Source: Bacteroidales bacterium (GTDB taxonomy: Bacteria > Bacteroidota > Bacteroidia > Bacteroidales > F082). Taken from it: a stretch of DNA of 50,626 nucleotides. Numbering within the stretch: the stretch's first letter is position 1; the number at the start of each line of letters is the position of its first letter. Below, one piece after another: positions 1 to 9,191 of this stretch. The position numbers were made by a program, and so were the translations under genes. The stretch lies in contig JAFPUN010000005.1 of assembly GCA_017395365.1 (NCBI GenBank), positions 1 to 50,626 of the forward strand. The letters are read 5' to 3'. Below the pieces are notes generated by a model. It worked only from the letters and a program-made list of their open reading frames with translations. It did no database searches and was not told where the DNA came from.

Positions 1-1707
1 CCCTTCGTTCACCCGATCCATGATGAGACGGCATATAGGTTCTTCATCGAATGATGCGGCAGCTTCAGTTTTTGTAGCCAAATCATCCATTTGCTTGATT
101 TGGTCTTTCAGCTCACGCAGTTCCTGGTTGCTTCGTTTCAGTCGGCCCGACATGGCGGCTTGCTCCATCCGGTGAGTTTGTCTCTCGGCTTCAAGGACTT
201 CTGCGTGCTGCTTGTCCTTTTCTTCCAACTCTTTTCTTGCCTCGGCCTCTTTTGTCTCCAATTCCGACTGATAATGTTTCTCTTTGTCTTCCAGCTGCTT
301 TTCCGCTTCTGCTTGTCTCAGTCTCAGTTCCTCCTCATGCTGTTGCCTTGTTTCTCCAAGGATCCTGCCCGCTTCCTCTTGTTGTTCCTTCAATAGTTTT
401 TTGCTTCTATGCTTTAAAACAATAAAGATAACTAAAGCAACCACAACAGCAATCGGAATAATAATATTTATTACTCTCTTTATAGCCTTCTCTCGTTCTT
501 CTTCAGCATGTTTCTCCTGTTTTTGAGTCAAATAGTTTTTGAACATCTCATTAATCTTTGAAACATCCTTTTTCTTCTCTATTTCCGACATCGTAAAACC
601 AGCAAGAAATGAAGCATAATTTTGGGCTTTTAAGGAATCCCCTTCCATTTGATATATACTACTTAAGTTCTCCGCAGCCAAAATTCTGGATTGAATGTCT
701 ACTTTCTGTTCAAAGACAGTTTCCAAGTACAATTGAGAGGAATCATACTGATTACTCTCGAACAATATGTTGCCAAGGTTCAAAAATCTATATGTTCTTT
801 CGATATCATCTGAAGTAAGAGAAATCACATATTTTAAATCTTTGATGACAGAATCCACACAAATGCCCAAATTAAAGGCTAACACTGACTTTGACGTGAT
901 AATATCCCTATAATGAATATTATCATAATCAGGCAAATTAGCCAAAGCTTTATCATAATAGAAAGCCGCACTGTCTTTCTGGTTAGCAACATCATATTGT
1001 ATTCCCAAATTATACAACAAAACAGGTATCCCATAAATGGAAGTTGGTTCTCGCTTACAATAATACAGTGCTTGTTTATAGCAAACGATGGCAGGTTCTG
1101 CCAACAATTGTTCATTAAACATTTCTCCAAGACGGCCATAAGTCAAAGCCATAAACCTCGCTTTGTGATCTATCAAAGCCTTGTCTTCGAAATGGCTTTC
1201 CATCAGCTCCAAGGTTTTCAGGTATTCCGCACAAGCCTGCACAATGCTGTCGTTTTCGTAGTAGCCTACGCCGGTGATGTAGTGGGTGCGGGAATCCAGG
1301 AAGGTGATGTTGTCGTTAAGGTCGGGAAATTGCGGGGTTTTTAATCCCCCCGCCCCCCTTTGCAAAGGGGGAGCCTCTCGCACAAGGCTATCGAAATAGG
1401 ATACGGCATGAAGCAGTTCCTCTCGGTTAGTCTGCTCACAGTCGTTTTTATAAAGCAACTCCGAAATCAACAGCTGGCAGTAGTGCCCGTCAAAGGTATC
1501 AAGTTCTTCCGCCTCAGGACTAACAACAAACTCCTGCAGCAGCACAAAAGCACTGTCGGGCTTCCGCCACATCAGCGAGTCAATCCCAGCCAACGCCGCA
1601 TGGGCATTATTGTCCTTCCCTTTGCTTGGTTGCACTTCCCTTCCTCCACAATAGGGGAAAAGCAGTAGCACCAACATTATACCTATGACATTCAAGCACT
1701 TGTTCAT
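1..1707 (-). CDS. TPR-type sensor lipoprotein, C-terminal part off the window
   Basis: Open from an ATG at 1707 to base 1 (569 codons) with no stop, so the gene continues left. The start MNKCLNVIGIMLVLLLFPYC is a lipoprotein-type signal with a Cys near residue 20. Residues about 30-370 are helical TPR-like repeats (for example YNLGIQYDVANQKDSAAFYY and LNLGNILFESNQYDSSQLYL). One membrane segment follows near 410-428 (IIIPIAVVVALVIFIVL), then a long charged Glu/Lys-rich coiled coil. The order matches the gene at 29914-31668, which ends in a LuxR-like HTH, so an HTH is expected off the left edge (inference). Residues about 123-135 (APPLQRGAGGLKT) are a palindromic repeat read in frame. It lies behind SusD on the same strand. 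Ligand unknown. Confidence 0.8.
   Translation of the reverse strand, partial: MNKCLNVIGIMLVLLLFPYCGGREVQPSKGKDNNAHAALAGIDSLMWRKPDSAFVLLQEFVVSPEAEELDTFDGHYCQLLISELLYKNDCEQTNREELLHAVSYFDSLVREAPPLQRGAGGLKTPQFPDLNDNITFLDSRTHYITGVGYYENDSIVQACAEYLKTLELMESHFEDKALIDHKARFMALTYGRLGEMFNEQLLAEPAIVCYKQALYYCKREPTSIYGIPVLLYNLGIQYDVANQKDSAAFYYDKALANLPDYDNIHYRDIITSKSVLAFNLGICVDSVIKDLKYVISLTSDDIERTYRFLNLGNILFESNQYDSSQLYLETVFEQKVDIQSRILAAENLSSIYQMEGDSLKAQNYASFLAGFTMSEIEKKKDVSKINEMFKNYLTQKQEKHAEEEREKAIKRVINIIIPIAVVVALVIFIVLKHRSKKLLKEQQEEAGRILGETRQQHEEELRLRQAEAEKQLEDKEKHYQSELETKEAEARKELEEKDKQHAEVLEAERQTHRMEQAAMSGRLKRSNQELRELKDQIKQMDDLATKTEAAASFDEEPICRLIMDRVNEG
1335..1374. repeat. GC-rich palindromic repeat inside the TPR gene
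   Basis: An 18-base perfect palindrome (1354-1371, centre TTTGCAAA flanked by runs of C and G) followed by a run of Cs and a TTTTTAATCC stretch. It is read through in frame by the TPR gene. This looks like a typical intergenic element of Bacteroidetes sitting in a coding region. Confidence 0.7.
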
Positions 1708-1735
1708 TTTACTCACTTACGTGACACTTTCCAAT

Positions 1736-1770
1736 GAAACCACCCCAGAACTGAAGTCCAGGGTGGCTTC
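1736..1770 (-). terminator. Hairpin behind susD-like gene
   Basis: Inverted repeat GAAACCACCC (1736-1745) / GGGTGGCTTC (1761-1770), just after the SusD stop. On the minus strand it is followed by TTTCATT, a weak U tract. It probably ends the SusC-SusD transcript before the TPR gene. Confidence 0.5.
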
Positions 1771-1781
1771 GTTTTCAATCG

Positions 1782-3467
1782 TTATTCATTCCACCACACC
1801 TTGGTCTGCCTCGTGTCGCCATGCGACATCCGTGCCAATTCTTTTGTGTAGTTCTCATAGTTGTATTCGATCTCCTTCTGGGGATATTCCATGCGGAACG
1901 AGGTCAATTTGGCGTGGTTGGTGGTGGTCGGCGTCGCCATAGTGCGGCGCGCCAAAGCCCAGGCTTCCCAAGGCTGACGGAAGAGGTTGAGCCAACGTTG
2001 CTGGTAGATAAGTATCAAGTAGGACTCGTTAGAATAATCGAACTCGGAGTTCATGTACACGGCTTTGTTCATCACGTCAGAAGCCATCTTATAGCCCAAA
2101 GACCAGATGTCCAACGAGCCGACATAGCTGGAATACTGCGGATAGAAAAACGTCCAACGGCTGGTGTTTTGCGGGATGTGTGCCCAGAAGAGACACGACT
2201 GGTAGATCCCTTGGAAGAGCATCTGGTCAAGGTCCATGCCCGAGAGAGTGATGCCACCGATGCCACGTGCCCCAATCTCGGCTTTCATGAAGAGCACATC
2301 GGCGTAGGTGATCAGAATCTGCGGCACATATTTCTCGTCGCGGGTGAGGTAGTAGTTGAACGGTGAATACATACACGAAGGGCCTTTGAAGGTATAGCTG
2401 CCATCACGGCTCTGGGCGTAGGGAGAACCACCTTCGGTAGGCGTCTCAATGGTGCGTATTTGCGGGTAAGGTCGCCAAGCACCATCAGGACAGCTGTCGT
2501 TCTTGTGGCTGGTGTCGAAGAAGAGGTAGGCGCGATAATCATAGATGCCGCTACCATCCAAGTCGTTGGTCGAAGAAAGGCAGCTCCATACGGTCTCGCC
2601 CATGCGCAGGTGCTTGTGCTCGCGGAACGACCAATTGATGTCCCAGCTGGTACCCAACACACTGGGCCATAAGCAAATGCCTCCTCCAGTGACTCCACCG
2701 CCCGATGTACTCATTTTGGAGTACATATAGTTGTAGGCTTCTACCAACAAAGGCGTGGCAAAGTCAGGATCCTTGTCGTACATGCGCAGGCCATGTCGCA
2801 AAATGAGCGAGTTGGCAAACTCGGCCCAAAGCGTGTAGTCGTTGTTGAGCAGCACATCGTATGGCAGCTTGTAATACTCGTTGCCGTTGGTAGTGGTGAC
2901 GGAGTCGGCATGCAAGAGGTCGCGCGACCAAACCAGCTCTTCCAACAGCGTCTTGTAGATGCTCTCTTGGGTGTCCCATTCGGGTTTCATCGTGGCCTGC
3001 GACGAGGGGTTCTCCCAGATACGGCCCGCTTGCGAATAAGGCATATCGCCGAAGACATCGGACAATTTAAAAGTCTGGTAAGCCTTCATAATGTTGAGCT
3101 GGGCACGTGCCTTGTCACAAATGGCATCGTCGGCCTGTTCTTCACAGTAAGCGTCGAAACGTTTCTCCAACTCACGGATGTTGGAAAGCATGAGGTAATA
3201 GTTCGTCCAAAGCTCCGAGGTTCCTATCTGCGAGTTACCCCATGACTCTGACGTCAAAGCGCCGAGCTCCGTCTCGGGGTACCAAATCTCGTTTTGCAGA
3301 TAGAACTGCTCGTTCATGCTCTGCTGCAAGGAGCTCACCACGCCGTTAAACAACGCCTCCATGGTTGTTCCCGTCGGCGAGAACGGGTCTTTGTTCATCT
3401 CTTCGAAGTCTTTTGTACATGAAGCCAAGGCTAATACTGCACAAATTATAAATAAGCTTCTTTTCAT
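1782..3467 (-). CDS. RagB/SusD family nutrient uptake lipoprotein
   Basis: 561 residues. The lipobox LASC (MKRSLFIICAVLALASC) puts it on the outer-membrane surface. N-terminal SusD motif FEEMNKDPFSPTGT, a helical TPR-like core (ARAQLNIMKAYQTFKLSDVFGDMPYSQA is typical of SusD-like proteins), and a C-terminal LNLFRQPWEAWALARRT stretch of the SusD2 type. SusD proteins cap a SusC TonB-dependent channel and capture a glycan or peptide. The SusC partner lies upstream on the same strand, 108 bases away. No glycoside hydrolase, peptidase or anti-sigma pair is next to it, so the substrate cannot be guessed. Confidence 0.93.
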   Translation of the reverse strand: MKRSLFIICAVLALASCTKDFEEMNKDPFSPTGTTMEALFNGVVSSLQQSMNEQFYLQNEIWYPETELGALTSESWGNSQIGTSELWTNYYLMLSNIRELEKRFDAYCEEQADDAICDKARAQLNIMKAYQTFKLSDVFGDMPYSQAGRIWENPSSQATMKPEWDTQESIYKTLLEELVWSRDLLHADSVTTTNGNEYYKLPYDVLLNNDYTLWAEFANSLILRHGLRMYDKDPDFATPLLVEAYNYMYSKMSTSGGGVTGGGICLWPSVLGTSWDINWSFREHKHLRMGETVWSCLSSTNDLDGSGIYDYRAYLFFDTSHKNDSCPDGAWRPYPQIRTIETPTEGGSPYAQSRDGSYTFKGPSCMYSPFNYYLTRDEKYVPQILITYADVLFMKAEIGARGIGGITLSGMDLDQMLFQGIYQSCLFWAHIPQNTSRWTFFYPQYSSYVGSLDIWSLGYKMASDVMNKAVYMNSEFDYSNESYLILIYQQRWLNLFRQPWEAWALARRTMATPTTTNHAKLTSFRMEYPQKEIEYNYENYTKELARMSHGDTRQTKVWWNE

Positions 3468-3486
3468 AATGATTCTATTCTTTTTG

Positions 3487-3559
3487 ACGCGGGACTTCGG
3501 GACGCGGGACTTCGGGACGTTGTCCGTCTCGCAGTCTCGTAGTCTCGCAGTCTCGTGTC
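3487..3559. repeat. GGGACTTCGGGAC / GTCTCGCAGTCTC repeat, intergenic copy
   Basis: Left arm: two tandem GGGACTTCGGGAC units. Right arm: repeated GTCTCG(C/T)A units ending GTGTC. The arms are roughly complementary, partly through G-U pairs in RNA. It lies between the SusC stop and the SusD start. Related copies are at 33752-33838 (inside a gene) and 40338-40427. Confidence 0.8.
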
Positions 3560-3575
3560 ATATTGTTATACATAA

Positions 3576-6500
3576 TTAGAGATTGACTTTTAAGGTAACC
3601 ATAAACGACCGTGAACCGGGATAGGAGGCGTACTCCAAACCTTGGGCGTTGCCTGAACCTTGGGTGCCTTCGGGGTTGATGTTGTCGGGCAGGGTCTTGT
3701 AGAAGTAGAACAGGTCGCGACCCACCAGCGAGATGGAGGCCTGCTTGAAAAGGTTCTGCTTGTCGAGCCACTTGCGCGGGAAGTCGTAGGTCAACGAGAG
3801 CTCACGCATCTTGATCCAAGTGTTGTTGACGATGCCCGGGGTGCTTAGGATATTGCCCCAACCGCCGAAGTTGGGCATGTATTTGTAAAGATAATGCACC
3901 ACATGGTCGTTCTCGACGGCTTCGCCCGTCTCGGTGTTGATGCAGTAGCCAGGCAAGATGACGCCATAATTGCCAAGCAACTCTCCGTTTTCATAGTAAG
4001 GCAAGCCGTTGCCCTCACGCTCATAGAGTGTTGCTGGGCTTTGGCCTGTCTGCATACCCACCACGTAGGAGGCGCAATAGATCTGCCCACCCAACTTGGC
4101 GTCGATCAAGGCGTAGAGCGACCAGTTCTTGTAGGACGCCCTCAAGTTGATACCGCCCGTCACCAAAGGAGCGCAGTTGCCAATCGGAACGCGGTTGTCG
4201 GTCTTCAGGTAGGTGGTACCCGTCTCGTTCAGCAGCGGCAAGGGTTTGCCGTTTTCATCGTAGAACGGACCCACGACGGAGCCGTCAGGCATGGTGTACT
4301 CGTAAACATAGTCCCATCCGTAGATGGTACCATACTCCTCCCCTTCTTCCACAGCGATGGCGGGACCATTGGAACCCCAGATCTCGGAGAGCAGGTACAT
4401 GTTGGCACCCGACAGGTCGACAATCTTGTTCTTGTTGCGGGCGAGATTCAAGCCCACTTGAACGCCGTAATCTTTGCCTTGGGCGATGTCGTAGGTCAGG
4501 ATGGCCTCGATACCTTTGTTGGTCACCACGCCTGTGTTGATGGTCACTTCATTGGCGCCAGAAGAGGGAGCCAAGGGCGATTGAAGAATCTGGTCCCAAG
4601 AATAGATATTGTAATAGGTGAAGTCCATGTTGAACCTGGCACCCAATCCGAGGTCGAAGCCAAATTCATAAGAGCGTTGTCTTTGGGGTTTCAGCTCCAA
4701 GGGCGGCACGACGGTAGGCAAGGTGGCCGACAGCTGGTGACCGAAGGAGCCCGTGCTGTAGGTGTAGGTCAGCTGGTAAGGCTCAGTGTCGCTGGCGGTT
4801 TGTGCCCACGAACCACGCAATTTCAGGTAGTTGACCGGACCCCAGTTCCAATTCTTGAAGGCTGAAGTCGGCACAAAGCTCAAAGTGGCCGAGGGATAGA
4901 AATAAGAGTTGTTGGTGATGGGCAGGGTCGACGACCAGTCGTTACGCCCGGTGATATCCAAGAACAGCCAGTCGCTATAGCTCATGTTGAAGAAGGCATA
5001 AACCGAGTTGACTTGTTTCTCCCACATCGACTCGCCGAAGTTGCGTTCGGTGGCGTTGGAGTAGTTGTTGATGGTATAGAGGTTGGCATAAGCCCATCTG
5101 CCCGAGGTGCCGTTGATACCGTCGCGGTAGCCGTAGTATTGTTCGCCACCAGCCGAAAGGCGCACGTTGAATTTCGAACCGAAGATCTTGTCTTTATAGG
5201 CCGTGATGAGGAAGTCCATGTCACGAGTCACCGAGTTCGACTTGCTCTTCGAGTAGTAGCCGCCCGCCATGCCGTCGATGGTGGTGGGCTTGTGCTTGGT
5301 GGTATAGTTGTCGGCCGTCCAGTCCAAGGCCACCTTTGCGGAGGCGGTCAGCCAGGGCGTGATGTCGTACAACAAGCGGACGGAACCGTACATCTTGTCA
5401 CGGTCGAGCGTGGTATTGTTGTTGTAGAAGGTCCAGAAGGTGCTGTTGTAGATATACATGTAAGGATAGCCGTCAAACTGGTTCATCGTGCCGTCGGGGT
5501 TCTCGTAGGAGGTCACTTCGAGGCCTTTCCAGCTACGCGGCCAGCTGTAGAGCAAGCCCTTGTTGAAGTTGCTGTTCGACTCACCGATTTCAGGAGAATT
5601 CAAACGATAGTAGTCCAAATAGTTGAACGACACATCCACTTTGATTTTTTCCGACACATTGATCAAGGTACCCACATTGACCGTGGTCTGCCTCAAGTTA
5701 CAGTTGTCGATGATGGCATTGGTACGCGAGTCGGTGAACGAGACGCGGACGCTACCGAAGTCGCCGGCATTCTGGAAGGCGACATTATGGTTCATCGTGT
5801 GGCCGTTCTTGAAGAGCATCTTCAGGTTGTCGGGCTGGGGGTCGTATTTCCTCACCACGCCGTCCCACCAGAGGACGCTCTCGCCGTTCATCTCGGGACC
5901 CCAGCTCTGGGCGCCGCCGTAGTAGCCAAAGGTGGTATTGGTGGGTTCTCCCGCCGGACCGTTGTCGACGCTGTAGATGCCCGGATATTCATAGACTTGA
6001 TTACCGTTCTCGTCGGTCATGCCGTCGATGGGTTTCAGGGTCGGCGTATGGAAGGTGATGGGGCCACCAGCGCCATATTTGTTCTGCACGCTGCGGTAGA
6101 GATAAGGCGTAGTGACTTTGAAACCCGCCGAGTAGCTAATGCCGAGGCCGCGTTGTTTCGAGCCTTTCTTGGTGGTGATGAGCACCACGCCATTGCCGCC
6201 ACGCGAGCCGTAAAGGGCTGCAGCCGTAGGGCCTTTCAGGATGTCGAGGCTCTCGATGTCCTCTTGGTTGATGTTGTTCAAGGCCGTACCCCAGTCGCGA
6301 CCGCCGCTCCAGTCGGTGACACCGCCTTCGTTCGACATCGGCACGCCATCGACGACGATGAGGGGTTGGTTGTCGCCAAAGATGCTGTTGTTACCACGGA
6401 TGGTGATACGCGACGAGCTACCGTCGACGCCGTTTGGGTTGATGATCTGCACACCTGCCGAGCGACCGCTCAAGGCGCTGATGATGCTGCCCGAGCCTGA

Positions 6501-6905
6501 CTTGGCGATGAGATCTCCTCCGATTTCCTCGGTGGCATAACCCAATTCGCGTTTCTGACGCTTGATGCCGAGGGCGGTGACCACTACGTCGTCAAGTGTC
6601 TGTGAGTCGAGTTCAAGGGTGACATCGATTTTGGTCTTGCCCTTGATGGCGACCTCTTTGGTCTTGTAGCCGACGAAGCTGAACACCAAAGTGCCATTGT
6701 TGTCAGCAGCCAATTTGTAGTTGCCGTCCATGTCGGTCACGGTACCGGCCGAAGTACCCTTCACCTGAATGGTGACGCCTGGGAGCCCGTAACCATCATC
6801 GCTCGAGACGACTTTACCCGTCACCGTCAAGCTTTGCGCAAGAACGGCAAACGGTGAAAACATCAGAGCGAGAAAAAGAAAAAAAAGTAGAGTTTTTCTG
6901 TTCAT
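3576..6905 (-). CDS. SusC/RagA family TonB-linked outer membrane protein
   Basis: 1109 residues. Signal peptide ending near VLAQS. A carboxypeptidase-regulatory-like domain at about 28-110 (VTGKVVSSDDGYGLPGVTIQ, GTVTDMDGNYKL). A plug domain follows with the SusC signature ALGIKRQKRELGYA, RITIRGNNSI and PLIVVDGVPMSN, then a beta barrel ending in the short aromatic strand RSFMVTLKVNL. This family imports the ligand held by SusD using TonB energy. A promoter of Bacteroidetes type lies upstream (TATTTTTG on minus at 6932-6939). Reading frame is intact. Confidence 0.95.
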   Translation of the reverse strand: MNRKTLLFFLFLALMFSPFAVLAQSLTVTGKVVSSDDGYGLPGVTIQVKGTSAGTVTDMDGNYKLAADNNGTLVFSFVGYKTKEVAIKGKTKIDVTLELDSQTLDDVVVTALGIKRQKRELGYATEEIGGDLIAKSGSGSIISALSGRSAGVQIINPNGVDGSSSRITIRGNNSIFGDNQPLIVVDGVPMSNEGGVTDWSGGRDWGTALNNINQEDIESLDILKGPTAAALYGSRGGNGVVLITTKKGSKQRGLGISYSAGFKVTTPYLYRSVQNKYGAGGPITFHTPTLKPIDGMTDENGNQVYEYPGIYSVDNGPAGEPTNTTFGYYGGAQSWGPEMNGESVLWWDGVVRKYDPQPDNLKMLFKNGHTMNHNVAFQNAGDFGSVRVSFTDSRTNAIIDNCNLRQTTVNVGTLINVSEKIKVDVSFNYLDYYRLNSPEIGESNSNFNKGLLYSWPRSWKGLEVTSYENPDGTMNQFDGYPYMYIYNSTFWTFYNNNTTLDRDKMYGSVRLLYDITPWLTASAKVALDWTADNYTTKHKPTTIDGMAGGYYSKSKSNSVTRDMDFLITAYKDKIFGSKFNVRLSAGGEQYYGYRDGINGTSGRWAYANLYTINNYSNATERNFGESMWEKQVNSVYAFFNMSYSDWLFLDITGRNDWSSTLPITNNSYFYPSATLSFVPTSAFKNWNWGPVNYLKLRGSWAQTASDTEPYQLTYTYSTGSFGHQLSATLPTVVPPLELKPQRQRSYEFGFDLGLGARFNMDFTYYNIYSWDQILQSPLAPSSGANEVTINTGVVTNKGIEAILTYDIAQGKDYGVQVGLNLARNKNKIVDLSGANMYLLSEIWGSNGPAIAVEEGEEYGTIYGWDYVYEYTMPDGSVVGPFYDENGKPLPLLNETGTTYLKTDNRVPIGNCAPLVTGGINLRASYKNWSLYALIDAKLGGQIYCASYVVGMQTGQSPATLYEREGNGLPYYENGELLGNYGVILPGYCINTETGEAVENDHVVHYLYKYMPNFGGWGNILSTPGIVNNTWIKMRELSLTYDFPRKWLDKQNLFKQASISLVGRDLFYFYKTLPDNINPEGTQGSGNAQGLEYASYPGSRSFMVTLKVNL

Positions 6906-6931
6906 ACACTATACAATTAATACTTTGGGTA

Positions 6932-6939
6932 CAAAAATA
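6932..6939 (-). promoter_or_regulatory. Promoter -7 element for the SusC-SusD operon
   Basis: TATTTTTG on the minus strand, 26 bases before the SusC ATG, with a TTG at 6961-6963 about 21 bases upstream. It fits the Bacteroidetes TTTG-N19-TAnnTTTG pattern loosely. Confidence 0.6.
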
Positions 6940-6980
6940 GAAATTATTCTCGTCGGTCGACAAGCTTTTTGTTGTTTTTC

Positions 6981-7011
6981 TTGACACATCCAACCATAAC
7001 TCCTATTTTTG
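6981..7011 (+). promoter_or_regulatory. Promoter for the zinc-ribbon gene
   Basis: TTG at 6981-6983, then 20 bases, then TATTTTTG at 7004-7011, 29 bases before the ATG at 7041. Back to back with the SusC promoter. Confidence 0.65.
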
Positions 7012-7040
7012 CACCCAATAAAGACAAAAAAAGTACAACC

Positions 7041-8144
7041 ATGGCAGAATATCACGACAATCCTGAAGAACAATATTATTCGGAAAGAACTGAAAAAGAA
7101 ACCGATAAGAAATGCCCTAACTGTGGTGCCACGGTCTTCTTCGACCCTGCAACGGGCGGCATGCATTGCGACTATTGTGGCTACACTTGCGAGTTGCCCA
7201 GCGCCGATGCCGAAAACGAAATCTGCGAGATGGACTTCGAGTCGGCACTCCACACCGAGAGCTTCGACTGGGGCGAGCAGAAGAAAGAGGTGCAATGCAA
7301 ACAATGCGGTGCCGTGACGGTCTATGATGCCTTGGAAACCGCTGCCGTATGTCCTTTCTGCGGCTCCACCAGCGTGATGCCCGCAGCCAATGAAAACACC
7401 ATCGCCCCTGGGGCCGTATGTCCGTTCTCCGTCACCAAGGAACAAGCTGGCGAACGTTTCACCCGTTGGCTCAAAGGCAAGTTGTTCGCTCCGCGCAAAG
7501 CCAAGAAAAACGCCAGCCCCGAAGCCTTCCAAGGCGTATATCTCCCCTATTGGACCTATGACGCACAGACCACTTCCAACTTCACCGGACGGGCCGGCTA
7601 CGACCGTACCGTGAAAGACCGGGATGGCAACAGCAAGACGGTGACCGACTGGCGCCATGTCAGCGGCGTATATCAAGAGTTCTTCGACGATGTGACCGTC
7701 ATGGCCTCCAAACGCCAAACCGACTCAGGCGTAAGGGCTTGCGAGCCTTTCGACTTCTCGAAGCTGGTGCCCTACTCGCCACAAGTGGTGGCAGGATTTA
7801 TTGCCGAACGCTATTCCGTCGGACTACAGGAAGGCTGGGAGTCGGCACAAAGAACCATACAGTCGAGCTTGCGCTCCGACATCCAATCTTATATCCGCAG
7901 ACACTGGAACGCCGACCGCTCCGACTCGGTGCATTTCTCGACACTCTATAGCAACATCACCTACAAATACCTCCTGGTCCCCACCTGGATCTCCTCGTTC
8001 AAATACAAGGACAAGATCTACCAGTTTGCCGTAAACGGTCAGACGGGCAAGGTGGGTGGCAAGGCACCGGTCTCGGCATGGAGAGTCATCCTCTTCATCC
8101 TGGCCATCGTCGGTCTTATCGCAGGTTTGGCTTATCTGCTTTAA
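7041..8144 (+). CDS. Double zinc-ribbon membrane protein (TFIIB-type zinc ribbon family)
   Basis: 367 residues from the ATG at 7041; earlier in-frame codons lie within the promoter. Two zinc ribbons are visible: CPNC...CDYC at about residues 23-45 and CKQC...CPFC at about 85-108. A middle part with conserved YLPYWTYDAQT and DWRHVSGVYQEFFDDV follows, and one C-terminal membrane helix (VILFILAIVGLIAGLAYLL). Proteins of this build are common in Bacteroidetes and Firmicutes, and their role is unknown. The single helix suggests a membrane anchor with the ribbons in the cytoplasm (inference). Convergent with gpsA, 12 bases apart. Confidence 0.85.
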   Translation: MAEYHDNPEEQYYSERTEKETDKKCPNCGATVFFDPATGGMHCDYCGYTCELPSADAENEICEMDFESALHTESFDWGEQKKEVQCKQCGAVTVYDALETAAVCPFCGSTSVMPAANENTIAPGAVCPFSVTKEQAGERFTRWLKGKLFAPRKAKKNASPEAFQGVYLPYWTYDAQTTSNFTGRAGYDRTVKDRDGNSKTVTDWRHVSGVYQEFFDDVTVMASKRQTDSGVRACEPFDFSKLVPYSPQVVAGFIAERYSVGLQEGWESAQRTIQSSLRSDIQSYIRRHWNADRSDSVHFSTLYSNITYKYLLVPTWISSFKYKDKIYQFAVNGQTGKVGGKAPVSAWRVILFILAIVGLIAGLAYLL

Positions 8145-8156
8145 ACAAAAGGGAAA

Positions 8157-9167
8157 TTATTCCAAAAGGTTCTCAAGGTCTTTCATGGCCTTGCGGGCCG
8201 ACATGCCCTGATGCAAGACCTGATAGGCCTTCTCGGCGATGGGCAACTGACGGCGTTGCTCTTCCGGCAGGAAGGGCAGCAGCGCCGATGAATAGTAGCC
8301 CTCGGCCACCATCGTCATCTCGTTGAGGGCGGTCTTCACCGTGTTGCCACGCCCGATGAGCACGCCCAGCTGGCGGTTGCGGCTGTGGCTCGAATAGCAC
8401 GACACGAGCAAGTCGCCGAAGAAATTGGACGGGTTGAATTTGGTGAGGTCGGTGACGCTTTGGGGCGACAGCAGAAAATACATCTCCTTGATGCAGTTGG
8501 CAACCAACACGGCAATGAAATTGTCGCCATAGCCCAAGCCCATAGCCATGCCCACCATCACGGAATAGATGTTCTTCAGCACCGAGGCATGCTCCAGATA
8601 GCGCATGTCCCTCAAGCAGTTCACCTTGACAAATGGTGCCTTCAGCTTCTCGCCTACGACGCGGGCGTTGCCGATGTTGGAGCAGGCAAAGGTCATGTAA
8701 GTGAGCCTCCCGTGGCCCACTTCCTCGGCATGGGTCGGACCACTGATGCAGCACAACTGTTCTTCGGCAAGGCCATAATGCTGTTGCAGATAATCGGTAA
8801 CGAACAGATTCTCGTCAGGGATGATGCCTTTGATGGCCGACACCACCATCTTGTCCTTCAAAGGAACCTTCAAGTCAGAGAGATAGCACTTCAGATAGGG
8901 CGCAGGCGTCACCAAGAAGATGATATCAGCGTGTTCGACAGTCTCATTCACGTCATCGGTGAGATGGATGCGGCTCATATCAAACTCGACATCGGTGAGA
9001 TAGCGACAGTTATGGCTTTCCGTACGCAGCGACTCAAGCACTTCTTGGCTGCGGACAAACCAGCACACCGATGACTCGTTCATGATAAGCACTTTGGTGA
9101 TGGCCGTAGCCCAACTGCCATGACCGATGACGGCGCAACGCGATGTCTTTTGAATCAGGGTTCCCAT
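8157..9167 (-). CDS. gpsA: NAD(P)H-dependent glycerol-3-phosphate dehydrogenase
   Basis: 336 residues. N-terminal nucleotide-binding motif GHGSWATA, then VSAIKGI, SGPTHAEEV and LKNIYSVMVGMAMGLGYGDN, which match the Bacteroidetes GpsA family including the catalytic Lys of LKN. It reduces dihydroxyacetone phosphate to sn-glycerol-3-phosphate, the backbone for phospholipids. It follows the BtrH-type gene by 24 bases and is probably co-transcribed. It may be the housekeeping enzyme or a local supply of glycerol phosphate for a lipid-linked product. A TATCTTTG sits only 4 bases before the ATG, without a good -33 box. Confidence 0.92.
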   Translation of the reverse strand: MGTLIQKTSRCAVIGHGSWATAITKVLIMNESSVCWFVRSQEVLESLRTESHNCRYLTDVEFDMSRIHLTDDVNETVEHADIIFLVTPAPYLKCYLSDLKVPLKDKMVVSAIKGIIPDENLFVTDYLQQHYGLAEEQLCCISGPTHAEEVGHGRLTYMTFACSNIGNARVVGEKLKAPFVKVNCLRDMRYLEHASVLKNIYSVMVGMAMGLGYGDNFIAVLVANCIKEMYFLLSPQSVTDLTKFNPSNFFGDLLVSCYSSHSRNRQLGVLIGRGNTVKTALNEMTMVAEGYYSSALLPFLPEEQRRQLPIAEKAYQVLHQGMSARKAMKDLENLLE

Positions 9168-9191
9168 GGCTCAAAGATAGGGTTATTGTTT

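Noticed and set aside
3480-3575. Small RNA gene in the SusC-SusD gap
   Set aside because: The sequence is a copy of a dispersed repeat found at two other sites and lacks its own promoter or terminator.
5013-6500. Long open frame (495 codons) opposite the SusC gene
   Set aside because: It is the mirror of a confident SusC gene, and its translation has no recognisable domain and is rich in Val, His and Arg, as expected of an antisense shadow. The same holds for long frames opposite pgk (45092-46498) and the exporter (22865-24064).
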